Source: Bacteroides rodentium JCM 16496 (GTDB lineage: Bacteria > Bacteroidota > Bacteroidia > Bacteroidales > Bacteroidaceae). From it: a DNA stretch of 64,000 bases. The stretch is taken from positions 1-64,000 of the forward strand of contig NZ_BAKJ01000024.1 in NCBI RefSeq assembly GCF_000614125.1, in the 5' to 3' direction. The notes beneath the pieces were generated by a model. That model was not told the DNA's origin. It saw only the letters and a program-made list of their open reading frames with translations, and searched no databases. The position numbers and the translations under genes are program-made. Below are positions 19,006-28,431 of this stretch, piece after piece. Position 1 is the first letter of the stretch, and the number at the start of each line of letters is the position of its first letter.

Positions 19006-22000
19006 ATGAAAAAGAATCGAGTGTACACAGTAAATTCATTGCTGGCTCGGATAAGTGGGAACTATAAGTTCTGGCTTATTGCCTTGCCTGCTGTGACTAT
19101 GCTGGCGCAGGCTCCTGCGGTCTATGCACATGCGGAGACTATTACTGTGGTGCAGCAAAACAATGCTACGGTGAGAGGTTCCGTTAAGGATGCCACAGGT
19201 GAAAGTCTGATTGGAGTGAGTGTTACAGTTAAGGGTAAAGAAGGTGTGGGTACCATTACAGATGTGGATGGAAATTATTCCATTGTTTGCAATGCCCAAG
19301 ATGTTCTCGTCTTTTCCTATGTGGGTTATGCCACTCAGGAAGTTGCAGTGAAAAATCAGAAACAACTGAACATTGTCCTAAAAGAGGACACTAAGGTGCT
19401 GGATGAGGTCATTGTTATTGGTTATGGTACCACTACCCGCAAGAGTGCCGTAGGTGCCGTGGATCAGGTAAAGGCTTCCATGATTGAAGATCGTCCCGTG
19501 GCCAATATGACAGACGCTTTGCAAGGAGCCGCGCCCAACGTGGTTATCCAGCAGCGCAGCAGTAACCCCAATGACCGCAAGACTAACTTTAATATCCGTG
19601 GTATCAGTACGGTGAATGACAACAGTCCGCTTTTTGTCATTGACGGATTGGTAGCCGATGGCGGTAGCTTCGATAAACTGAATCCCAACGACATAGAAAA
19701 CATTTCTATCCTGAAAGATGCCGGTTCGGCAGCCATTTACGGTTCACGTTCCTCCAACGGTGTGGTGCTGGTCACGACCAAGAAGGGTAAGAAGAACCAG
19801 CGTGCGACAGTTCGCTTGAGTGGCATGATGGGATGGCAGAATCCGGACATCCTGTTCTCTCCGGTGAAAGGTTATCAGAATGCTACCCTACGCAACCTGG
19901 CTGCCACCAATGCGGGAGAAGCTCCCCAATATACGCCCGACCAGATTCGTGACTTGGCTGCCCATCAAAACGAGGAGAGCTGGTTTTTCGACCAAATTAT
20001 GCGCACGGCTCTTCAGCAAAACTACAATCTGAGTGTATCGGGAGGTAGTGACAAGACTACTTACATGGTGTCTTTGGGCTATTATGACCAGGAGAGTAAT
20101 TATGTGGGAAACAGTGATTTTGGTGTGCAGCGCTATAACTTCCGTACTAACATTACCACTGAAGTGGGCCGCTTGAAGCTGAATGCTATCTTGGCCTATA
20201 CACGTAACAACAGCGTAAGTACCACCGGTGGAAGCTTGGAGGTGGATGCTGCCCGTGTACCAACCTACTATTACTACAAAATGAAATCGGCAGATGGAAG
20301 ATACTTGCTGAACGATGTGTTGAGTGAATTTAATCCATTGGGCTCTTTGGAAGCCGGTGGTCGCAACAAGTATCGCAACAACTACCTGAATGCTAACGTA
20401 AATGCCGAATTCCGCCTTATTGACGGATTGAAGCTGCGTGGAGTATTGGGTGCGGACGTGATAAACGACATGCGTTCCACCCGCAATCTGGGTGTGGCCT
20501 ATTACTTGAACGAAGAGGCTACCGAACCGCGTCCGGTAAAAGATACCGACTATAAGACCAGCAACTGGAATCATACTGCTTATCTCATCAATACCCAACT
20601 TTTGTTGGACTACAACAAGACATTCGGCAAGCACAACGTCACCGGACTTTTTGGAGTAACCAACGAATCGTTCACTTCATCCAGCAATGAAATCGAGAAG
20701 AAGGGTGTGGACCCCGATTTGGGTATTGGTACGGACATCACTAACAGTACCGTGGGAAATATCACAGGAAAAACTTTCGTAGATGAATCCAACCGTACCA
20801 GTCTGACTTCTTTGTTGGGACGTGTGGGGTATTCTTACGCTGACAGATATTATACAGAGTTCAGCTTCCGTTATGATGCTTCTTCTAAGTTCCATAAAGA
20901 CTACCGATGGGGTTTCTTCCCCTCTGTTTCATTAGGCTGGCGTTTGAGCGAGGAGAACTTTATGCAGACTTACAAGGAACGTGTGGGTGACTTGAAACTG
21001 CGTACTTCTTTCGGTATCTTGGGTAATCAGTCCATCGGTACTTATGACCGCTTTACTGTTTACGAACTGCACAACAACTCTTACGCATACAATAACCAGA
21101 CGGTATCGGGTGCAGGTTTCAAGTTGGGCAAAAACAACCTGACTTGGGAAAAGACCAAAACCTTCAACGTGGGTGTAGACGCTTCGTTCTTCAACAATGC
21201 TTTGAATGTGACGTTTGACTATTTCTACAAACGCACGAGCGACATTTTGATGAAGCCCCTCGTACCTTCGGTATTCGGTACGGATATGGCGATGGACAAC
21301 ATTGGTGAGATGCAGAACCAAGGTTGGGATCTCTCTATCAACTATCGTTTGAAGACAGGAGCCGCAAATCATAACTTCAACTTCAACCTTGGTGACTCTT
21401 GGAACGAAGTGCTGAAGTACCCTGGTCACGAAAGAATCTCACAAATAGAGGAGTTGAGCCGTATTACCCGTGAAGGATGTCCGTTGGAGTCTTACTACGG
21501 TTACAAGATGGACGGCTTTTTCCAAAGCTACGAAGAGATTGAGGCATCGGCTATTCCCGTAGGTGGAAAGGTACAGCCGGGTGACGTGAAGTTTGTAGAC
21601 CGTAACGAAGATGGTGTCATCGACTCGAAGGATAAGTTTATCTTGGGTAATGCCTTCCCCCGTCTTACTTTCGGCTTCAACTACAATGTAGAATGGAAAG
21701 GATTTGATTTTGGTATGTTTTGGCAGGGTGTGGGCAAGCGTGACATGATGCTCCGTGGTGAATTGATTGAACCGTTCCACGCCAATTACTCTTATAATAT
21801 CTATAAACATCAACTGGATTTCTGGACTCCTACCAACACCGATGCACGTTGGCCGAGACTGACTGCTCCGGGTTCTACTTCCAACAGAAACAACTACGGA
21901 AACGGACAAGGCTCCGACCTGTTCTTGATGGATGGAAAATACCTGCGTCTGAAGAACTTGCAGATTGGTTACACATTCCCTAAAACATGGAGCCGCAAGG

Positions 22001-22182
22001 TAGGCATGGAAAAGGCACGTATCTATGTCAACGGGCAAAACTTGCTGACCTTCAGTAATAACTCGTTTATTGACCCTGAGTCTTCTGAGTTCGACTCTAA
22101 AATGGGTAACAGTGGCGCCAATTCTGGTAGAAACTACCCGACGCTCCGTTACTATGGTTTCGGTATAGACATTGAATTCTAA
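19006..22182 (+). CDS. SusC/RagA-family TonB-dependent outer-membrane transporter
   Basis: The 1058-residue protein imports oligosaccharides across the outer membrane with energy from TonB. After a long signal region (about 1-40) comes a carboxypeptidase-D-like domain (VRGSVKDATGESLIGVSVTV to VSYVGY-like block FSYVGYATQEVAVK), the start of the plug (DEVIVIGYGTTTRKSAVGAV), the SusC signature blocks NIRGISTVN and PLFVIDGL, and the beta-barrel ending in TLRYYGFGIDIEF with a terminal Phe. There is no N-terminal anti-sigma-linked STN domain, which agrees with HTCS rather than sigma/anti-sigma control. It lies 142 bp after GH125 and 15 bp before SusD. The frame is intact. Confidence 0.96.
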   Translation: MKKNRVYTVNSLLARISGNYKFWLIALPAVTMLAQAPAVYAHAETITVVQQNNATVRGSVKDATGESLIGVSVTVKGKEGVGTITDVDGNYSIVCNAQDVLVFSYVGYATQEVAVKNQKQLNIVLKEDTKVLDEVIVIGYGTTTRKSAVGAVDQVKASMIEDRPVANMTDALQGAAPNVVIQQRSSNPNDRKTNFNIRGISTVNDNSPLFVIDGLVADGGSFDKLNPNDIENISILKDAGSAAIYGSRSSNGVVLVTTKKGKKNQRATVRLSGMMGWQNPDILFSPVKGYQNATLRNLAATNAGEAPQYTPDQIRDLAAHQNEESWFFDQIMRTALQQNYNLSVSGGSDKTTYMVSLGYYDQESNYVGNSDFGVQRYNFRTNITTEVGRLKLNAILAYTRNNSVSTTGGSLEVDAARVPTYYYYKMKSADGRYLLNDVLSEFNPLGSLEAGGRNKYRNNYLNANVNAEFRLIDGLKLRGVLGADVINDMRSTRNLGVAYYLNEEATEPRPVKDTDYKTSNWNHTAYLINTQLLLDYNKTFGKHNVTGLFGVTNESFTSSSNEIEKKGVDPDLGIGTDITNSTVGNITGKTFVDESNRTSLTSLLGRVGYSYADRYYTEFSFRYDASSKFHKDYRWGFFPSVSLGWRLSEENFMQTYKERVGDLKLRTSFGILGNQSIGTYDRFTVYELHNNSYAYNNQTVSGAGFKLGKNNLTWEKTKTFNVGVDASFFNNALNVTFDYFYKRTSDILMKPLVPSVFGTDMAMDNIGEMQNQGWDLSINYRLKTGAANHNFNFNLGDSWNEVLKYPGHERISQIEELSRITREGCPLESYYGYKMDGFFQSYEEIEASAIPVGGKVQPGDVKFVDRNEDGVIDSKDKFILGNAFPRLTFGFNYNVEWKGFDFGMFWQGVGKRDMMLRGELIEPFHANYSYNIYKHQLDFWTPTNTDARWPRLTAPGSTSNRNNYGNGQGSDLFLMDGKYLRLKNLQIGYTFPKTWSRKVGMEKARIYVNGQNLLTFSNNSFIDPESSEFDSKMGNSGANSGRNYPTLRYYGFGIDIEF

Positions 22183-22197
22183 AAACAACAGATAACT

Positions 22198-23808
22198 ATG
22201 AAACTAAAAAAATACATAGCTTTTGCCGGAATGGCAGTTCTGATGCTTTGCAGTTGCAACGAAATGGAGAACGCACCGACAAACAAATTTACGGATAACT
22301 CTTATTGGACTTCCACCACCAAAGCCCAGTATGTGGTGAACATGGCTTACAGTCAGATGTACAATGCAGGCCGTATGTGGAGCGATGAAAGTTTGAGTGA
22401 CAATGCTTACGATGGCCGCAGTGTGGATGACCAACGTGCCATCCGTAAGGGTATGGCCACTCCCTCGCTCGACATCTTCAAGAACGAATGGAAAGACCTT
22501 TACGGAGGTATAAAGACTTGCCATGTGTTCCTTGAAAAGGTGGACCTTGTACCCAATATGGACGCATCCGTTAAAGCGCGCATGGTTGCTGAGATACGCT
22601 ATATCCGTGCAAGCCTCTACTTTCGTCTGACTAACCTTTATGGTGCAGTACCTTTCTTTACGAAAGACATCACACTGGAAGAATCGCGGAGTGTAAGTCG
22701 TACAGACCGCGAAACCATTATCAGCTTCATTCACCAAGAATTGGAAGACATCAAGGATGCGCTTCCCACTCGTGACCAATTGCCCGAAGAAGACAAGGGC
22801 AAAATTACTAAAGGCGCCGTTTGTGCTTTGCAGGCTCGTGTCTACTTGATGGATAGCGACTGGAACAATGTGATGCTTTATTGCGACAATCTGATGAACA
22901 AACAGGGCGAATATGGTACTTATGCTTTATTTCCTGATTATGCGGGGCTTTTTGATGAAGCCAATGAGTATAATGAAGAGATTATCATGGACCGTTCTTA
23001 TGTACCCAATTTGATTACTTGGGGTGAGATGGTAGACATGATTCCTTTGTCAAGAGGCGGACGTGCTGTGAGCCGTGTGCCGCAACAATCGTTGGTAGAC
23101 ACTTATCTGATGCTTAGTGGAAAGACTATCAGCGAAGCCGGGACAGATTATAACCCTGCTTATCCTTACGACAACCGTGACCCACGTCTCACTGCTACTA
23201 TCATTTATGATGGCTATGATTGGAGCGGCAATGTGGACGATGGCAGTAAAGACGTAGTCATCAACATTCGTCCGGGTTCGGGAACCGATGCCTACGATGG
23301 TGGTGGAAATGGTACTTCTACCGGTTATTTTACCCGTAAGTACTATAATCCGCAGGCTCCCGGTGATCAGAATTCCGGTATGAATATCATCACTATGCGT
23401 TATGCTGACATCTTGTTGATGTATGCTGAGGCTGTTCACGAAACAAGCGGTATGACTGAAGAGGTATGGAACAAGACCATCCGTCCCATCCGAGAACGTG
23501 CCGGCTTCACTGCCGATGCAGCCTTGAACTTTCCAGCCGGAAAGAGCAAGGAAGAGATGAGGCAGATTATCCGCAATGAACGTCGTGTAGAAATGGCGAT
23601 GGAAGGTTTGCGTTGGTATGACATCAAGCGTTGGAAGGCTGGTAACGAATACTTGTCGGGCAAGGTGCGCGGTGCAAGCTTCGTGGACGAGAACAAGCTT
23701 GATACCCGCAAGTTTGAAGAGGCAAGAGATTACCTTTGGGCAGTTCCCATCAGTGAAATCAATTTGAATCCCAATCTGGCACCTAACAATCCGGGATATG
23801 GAAATTAA
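22198..23808 (+). CDS. SusD/RagB-family outer-membrane glycan-binding lipoprotein
   Basis: The 536-residue lipoprotein (lipobox VLMLCSC, mature start CNEMENAP with acidic residues after the Cys, which favours surface export) forms the lid on the SusC barrel and binds the glycan. Typical SusD blocks are visible: AEIRYIRASLYFRLTNLYGAVPFF, noted here by its position near residues 129-152, RYADILLMYAEAVHE, and the C-terminal RNERRVEMAMEGLRWYDIKRW near 460-480 and LNPNLAPNNPGYGN. It directly follows susC, the invariable order in these loci. The frame is intact. Confidence 0.96.
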   Translation: MKLKKYIAFAGMAVLMLCSCNEMENAPTNKFTDNSYWTSTTKAQYVVNMAYSQMYNAGRMWSDESLSDNAYDGRSVDDQRAIRKGMATPSLDIFKNEWKDLYGGIKTCHVFLEKVDLVPNMDASVKARMVAEIRYIRASLYFRLTNLYGAVPFFTKDITLEESRSVSRTDRETIISFIHQELEDIKDALPTRDQLPEEDKGKITKGAVCALQARVYLMDSDWNNVMLYCDNLMNKQGEYGTYALFPDYAGLFDEANEYNEEIIMDRSYVPNLITWGEMVDMIPLSRGGRAVSRVPQQSLVDTYLMLSGKTISEAGTDYNPAYPYDNRDPRLTATIIYDGYDWSGNVDDGSKDVVINIRPGSGTDAYDGGGNGTSTGYFTRKYYNPQAPGDQNSGMNIITMRYADILLMYAEAVHETSGMTEEVWNKTIRPIRERAGFTADAALNFPAGKSKEEMRQIIRNERRVEMAMEGLRWYDIKRWKAGNEYLSGKVRGASFVDENKLDTRKFEEARDYLWAVPISEINLNPNLAPNNPGYGN

Positions 23809-23841
23809 CGTGTATCTAAACTCATTAAAAACAATAGAACA

Positions 23842-24990
23842 ATGAAAACAATATTCTCAACAATAGCTCTTTTTTCGGCAGTCCTCTTTGCAACGTCTTG
23901 TACGGAAGACATGGAATACAAGGACTCCAAAGTTTCCTCAGTAAATCAGTTGTATGAACCCACTGACGGTAAGGAAGTAGTTTTGCAATCGTCGGCCAGC
24001 GCCAGCTTGTTCTTTGAATGGGAATCGGCCAAGGCAGAAGACAGCGGCTCCCCACTCTATGAAGTAGTGTTTGATAAAGAAGGTGGAGATTTTTCTAAGC
24101 CTGTTTACAAGGTACTTTCTGACAATGGCGGTTCTTTGAGCTATGCTACCATCAGCCACAAGACATTGAACAAGGTTGGTGCGGCTGCTGGATTAAACAG
24201 TGGTGAGACAGGTACACTTGTTTGGACAGTAATGGCTTCCAGAGGTTTGAATTCTGTAATGGCAAAAGAAAGCAAGAGCCTCACCATCACTCGTTTGGTA
24301 GGATTTGAAGAGATTCCGGCACAGCTTTACCTGACAGGAAGTGCTACTGAAGGTGGTGTGGATGCTTCTAAGGCTGTGGCTTGTGCTTCACCCGAAAAGG
24401 ATAAGTTCGAAGTATTTACGAAGTTGGAAGGTGGTAAGACCTATAAGTTGGTAGATAGGGCAGCCGAAGGTGCCAAGACATTCTACATCAGTGGTAATAG
24501 GATTATGGAAGGCGAAGGTGAGACAACCGTAGAAAAGACGGGTATTTATCGTATCGAAATGGATTTCTCTATTGCATCCGTAACTATTAAAGAAGTAAGT
24601 AAGATGGAATTCTATTTCTGTCCGAGTGGTGCCGCTACCTTTGAATTGCCTTATGTCGGAAACGGTGTATTCTGTGGTCAGGACAAGGTTGAATTCAAGC
24701 AAGAAGGTTGGGGACGCGACCAACGCTATAAGTTCCTGATGACTTATGCCGATGGTAGTATACAATATTGGGGAACTAAGAATACCACAGATTCTAATCC
24801 GGGTGCGGCTACTCCCGAAGATCCTTACTTCTACATCATGGAGACTCCCGATAATCAATGGGATCAAAAGTGGAAACTGAACAACGAGTTCGATGGTGCG
24901 GCCGATGGTCACAATCCGGGTGCCATCACCAAGATTAGCGTGATATTCAACGTAGAGAACTATACTCACAAAGTGGAATTGGCTAACTAA
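23842..24990 (+). CDS. SusE-like surface glycan-binding lipoprotein
   Basis: This 382-residue protein has a lipobox (VLFATSC) followed by TEDMEYKD, an acidic stretch that fits lipoprotein surface export in Bacteroides. An N-terminal SusE-type Ig-like domain (about 30-145, with SASLFFEWESAKAEDSG) is followed by two beta-domains starting near QLYLTGSATEGG and MEFYFCPSGAATFELPYVG, the layout of SusE/SusF binding proteins. Position directly after SusD supports this role. It would bind mannan chains at the cell surface and present them to the surface GH76 and SusCD. No enzyme motif is seen. The frame is intact. Confidence 0.85.
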   Translation: MKTIFSTIALFSAVLFATSCTEDMEYKDSKVSSVNQLYEPTDGKEVVLQSSASASLFFEWESAKAEDSGSPLYEVVFDKEGGDFSKPVYKVLSDNGGSLSYATISHKTLNKVGAAAGLNSGETGTLVWTVMASRGLNSVMAKESKSLTITRLVGFEEIPAQLYLTGSATEGGVDASKAVACASPEKDKFEVFTKLEGGKTYKLVDRAAEGAKTFYISGNRIMEGEGETTVEKTGIYRIEMDFSIASVTIKEVSKMEFYFCPSGAATFELPYVGNGVFCGQDKVEFKQEGWGRDQRYKFLMTYADGSIQYWGTKNTTDSNPGAATPEDPYFYIMETPDNQWDQKWKLNNEFDGAADGHNPGAITKISVIFNVENYTHKVELAN

Positions 24991-25004
24991 TTTGAAGAGA
25001 GATT

Positions 25005-26136
25005 ATGAAAAAAATATTATTCTGCCTGCCCCTGCTTCTTCTCGCGCTTCAGTCGTGTGAGATAGAAGACGAGTACATGTACGATAAGGGGCTTTATACC
25101 ATAGATTGGGAAGCGGCTGCCGATAGCAGTTCCGTGACACTGATAGACCGTTTCTGGAATGCGGAAGGAAACTACTTCAACTACGGAAATGACGGCTCAA
25201 TCAAAGATTTTCATTACTGGCCGCAGGCTCATGCCATGGACGTAATGATAGATGCCTATAACCGTACGGGTGACACTAAATATAGCGACTTGTTCGATAA
25301 ATGGTACATCGGCATCAAGGCAAAAAACGGAGGTCGTTATTGGAATAACTTCTACGATGACATGGAGTGGATTGCCCTCACTATGATTCGTTTGTACGAG
25401 GCTACCGATGACAACAAGTACTTGCAAACCGCTCAAGAGATGTGGGATGAAATCAAAACCGGTTGGAATGATTACGCAGGCGGTGGTATTGCTTGGACTC
25501 ACGACCAGCCTTGGAGCAAGAATGCTTGCTCCAACGGTCCTGCCAGTTTGATTGCTGCTCGACTCTACAATATCAACGGAAGTGAGGAAGACCTGCAGTG
25601 GGGCATCAAAATCTATAATTGGGAGCGTGAGAAGTTATTCAATCCTGCTACCGGTGCTATCTACGATAATGTGAACGGTGAAACGGGTGAGTTGAATATG
25701 CTTTCCCTATCCTATAACCAAGGTACATTCTTGTACTGCTTACGAACTGTATAAGATTACCGGAGAGGAGTCTTATTTGAAAGATGCTCGTAAGGCTGCT
25801 AATTTCGGTATTAGTAATAGTAGTATGATAGATACCGGAAACAATTTGCTCCGTGATGAAGGTGACGGTGACGGAGGTTTGTTCAAGGGCATCTTCATGC
25901 GTTACTATGTACAGTTGATTATGGAGCCAAATTTGGACCCCATTTATAAGAAGAAATTCATCACCTTCTTTAATAACAACGCCGAGACTTTGTGGCGCAA
26001 GGGGATTAACAAGCTTGACCTGCTGTATAATACCAACTGGGCAATGAACAACAGTGGCAACAACCATCTGACTACACAAACAAGTGGCTGTACTCTGATT
26101 GAAGCCAAAGCTCTCTTTGATAAGAGCTTGAAATAA
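25005..26136 (+). CDS. GH76 endo-alpha-1,6-mannanase, surface lipoprotein type (frame broken once)
   Basis: The lipobox (LLLLALQSC) is followed by EIEDEYMYD, a strongly acidic stretch typical of surface-exposed Bacteroides lipoproteins. The catalytic paired Asp lies in NNFYDDMEWIALTMIRLYEA near residues 115-134; GGGIAWTHDQPWSKNACSNGP and SYNQGTF are further GH76 marks. The frame breaks near 25733. Two bases appear to be missing from a G run, and restoring them gives NQGTFLGTAYELYKITGEES and a protein of about 377 residues. It would cut the alpha-1,6-mannan backbone outside the cell and supply the SusCD importer. It is 14 bp after the SusE-like gene. Confidence 0.9.
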
Positions 26137-26150
26137 ATCTGCAATCAAAG

Positions 26151-26197
26151 ATGTGTCGAAACTCAATCAGGTTGTTGGGTTTCGGCACATTTCTTTT
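26151..26197 (+). terminator. Terminator hairpin after the surface GH76 gene
   Basis: ATGTGTCGAAAC (26151-26162) pairs with GTTTCGGCACAT (26179-26190), followed by TTCTTTTT. It may limit read-through from the transporter genes into GH92 and GH78. Confidence 0.6.
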
Positions 26198-26266
26198 TAA
26201 GTAGCCTTTCCCATAATTTTTCCTTGAAAGAAGAGATTCCAATAATGTATAAAATAAACATAGAAG

Positions 26267-28416
26267 ATGAAACATAGCCGATATTTATTCCTGCTGTTCG
26301 CCTTGATGGCTTTGACGGGCTGTGGCGGCACGCAAAAGAAACTGACCGAATATGTCAATCCTTTCTTGGGCACGGCCACTTTGTGGGAGCCTGAGGACTT
26401 GGGGTATGTAGCAAAATAAAATCGCGCACATGGGGTGCGGAAATTTATCCGGGCGCTACCCTGCCTAATGCAATGGTGCAGCTCAGCCCCGTCACCCAGT
26501 TTCGTAGTGGTGCGGGCTATCAATATGAGGATACAGTGATTTATGGCTTCTCGCACACTGCTAAGGGACATTGGAACTTGCTGCATGTACCCATGTTGCC
26601 TGTGGTGGGGACCATCGCTCCGAGTGATTATTGCTCCGGGTTTAGTCACAAGAACGAGTCCGCGCATCCGGGTTACTACCAAGTTTATCTGGAACGCTAT
26701 AAGGTGAATGCCGAGCTGACTAGTACCTTGCGTTGTGCCTACCACAAATATACCTTTGCCAAGGAAGATGACAAGTCACTGTTAGTAGATATTCGCCGTT
26801 CCAACAATCACGTTCGCGATTGGAAGATTGAGAAGACCGACGATAATACCTTTACGGGCTATCAGGATGGCGACGGCAAAATCTATTTCTACGCTAAGAC
26901 CAACTATAAAATAGACCAAGTGGAGATGGTAAAAGACGACAAGCATGAAGTGGCTATAGTGCGTTTTGTCGGCAGTAAAGGTGCCGAACCCTTGGAAGTG
27001 AAAGCTGGTTTCTCGTTTGTGAGTGTAGAGAACGCCCAAATGAACCTAAAGGCCGAAATGTTAGACAAGAGCTTTGCCCAGGTGGCAGAGGAAGCTGATG
27101 CCACTTGGGAAGAGCTTCTCTCCAAGATTCAAGTTTCAGGCGGTACAGAACGTGAAAAAGGACTGTTTTACTCTACTTTCTTCCATGCCTTTAAGTGGCC
27201 GGCTCTGCGCAGCGATGTCAACCACGAATATACCGATGTGCGTGGTGAGGTAGTAAACAATGGTTTTCACTATTATACGGATCCCTCATTCTGGGACGAT
27301 TACCGCAACAAGCTGGTACTCATCGGTATGATTTCTCCCGAAGTGACTACCGACATCATTAAGTCCATTATTGACAAAGGTGAGAAGCGCGACGGTTACA
27401 TGCCCACCTTCTTCCACGGTGATCATGCTTCCACTTTCATCTCCGGTTCTTGGTTGCGCGGTTTGCGTGACTTCGATTTGGAGCGTGCTTATAAACTGAT
27501 TCTGAAAAATGCCACGGTACCTGGCAAAGGAGGTCGCCGTTATTTGGACGAGTATATGGAGAGAGGATGGATTGCCGAAAAAGACACGGTGAACGTGCCC
27601 ACGTGGGACGAGTATAAGGGAGCCGTAACCAAGACTCAAGAATATGCTTACGATGACTATGCCGTAGCCTTGGTAGCCAAGGAACTGGGAGATGAAGCCA
27701 ACTACAAACTGATGATGGAACGTTCCAACAACTACAAGACGCTATTCGACCCCTCTACCGGCTTTTGGAGAGGTAAGATTGACAACGGTAGCTGGATTCA
27801 AGATTTCGATCCCTATTATCCCTATTACCAGTACATGTACCGTGAGGCCAACGCATGGAACGCCCTCTTCTTCGCACCCCACGACCCCGAAGGCATGATT
27901 AAGCTCTATCCTAGTAAAGAAGCGGTGGACGCTAAACTGGATTCTCTATTCAGTGAACCGTGGAGAGGTTACGAGGCCCACAACCTGACCGGATTCATCG
28001 GGAACTATTGCCACGGAAATCAGCCGGGGCACAGCATCCCCTACACCTATTATTTCATAGACAAACAAGAGAAGGCCCAGTGTGTGCTTGACAGCTTGAT
28101 GAACCACTACTATGATATGGGTGCCGACAAGCTGGCGTACGCGGGCATGGACGACGCCGGCGAAATGTCTTCTTGGTATGTGTTCAATGCCATCGGTCTT
28201 TATACCTACTCGCCTGCCGACCCGGAATACATTGTTACCGTTCCCTTGTTCGATAAAGTGACGTTCAATCTGAATGGTCGTCCTTTCACCATTGTGAAGA
28301 AAGGAACAGGCAAGAAGATTACGGACATCACTTATGACGGTAAAAAGATTGATGGCTACTTCATCACCCACGACCAACTAAAGGAGGGCAAGGAGCTGGT
28401 GATTACCACGGAATAA
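26267..28416 (+). CDS. GH92 exo-acting alpha-mannosidase lipoprotein (frame broken once)
   Basis: GH92 enzymes are calcium-dependent inverting alpha-mannosidases. A lipobox (LFALMALTGC) precedes GGTQKK, without acidic residues, so it likely faces the periplasm. TEYVNPFLGTA opens the family domain; AEIYPGATLPNAMVQLSPVT, YREANAWNALFFAPHD (holding the presumed acid Glu), GNQPGHSIPY and MDDAGEMSSWYVFNAIGLY follow in the expected order. The GNEP block of many relatives reads GNQP here, and the DED-like block reads MDD, so this is a divergent member and the linkage cannot be read from sequence. The break near 26408 needs one base and gives GYVSKIKSRTWGAE and about 716 residues. Confidence 0.88.
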
Positions 28417-28431
28417 ATAAACAATAAGTCC

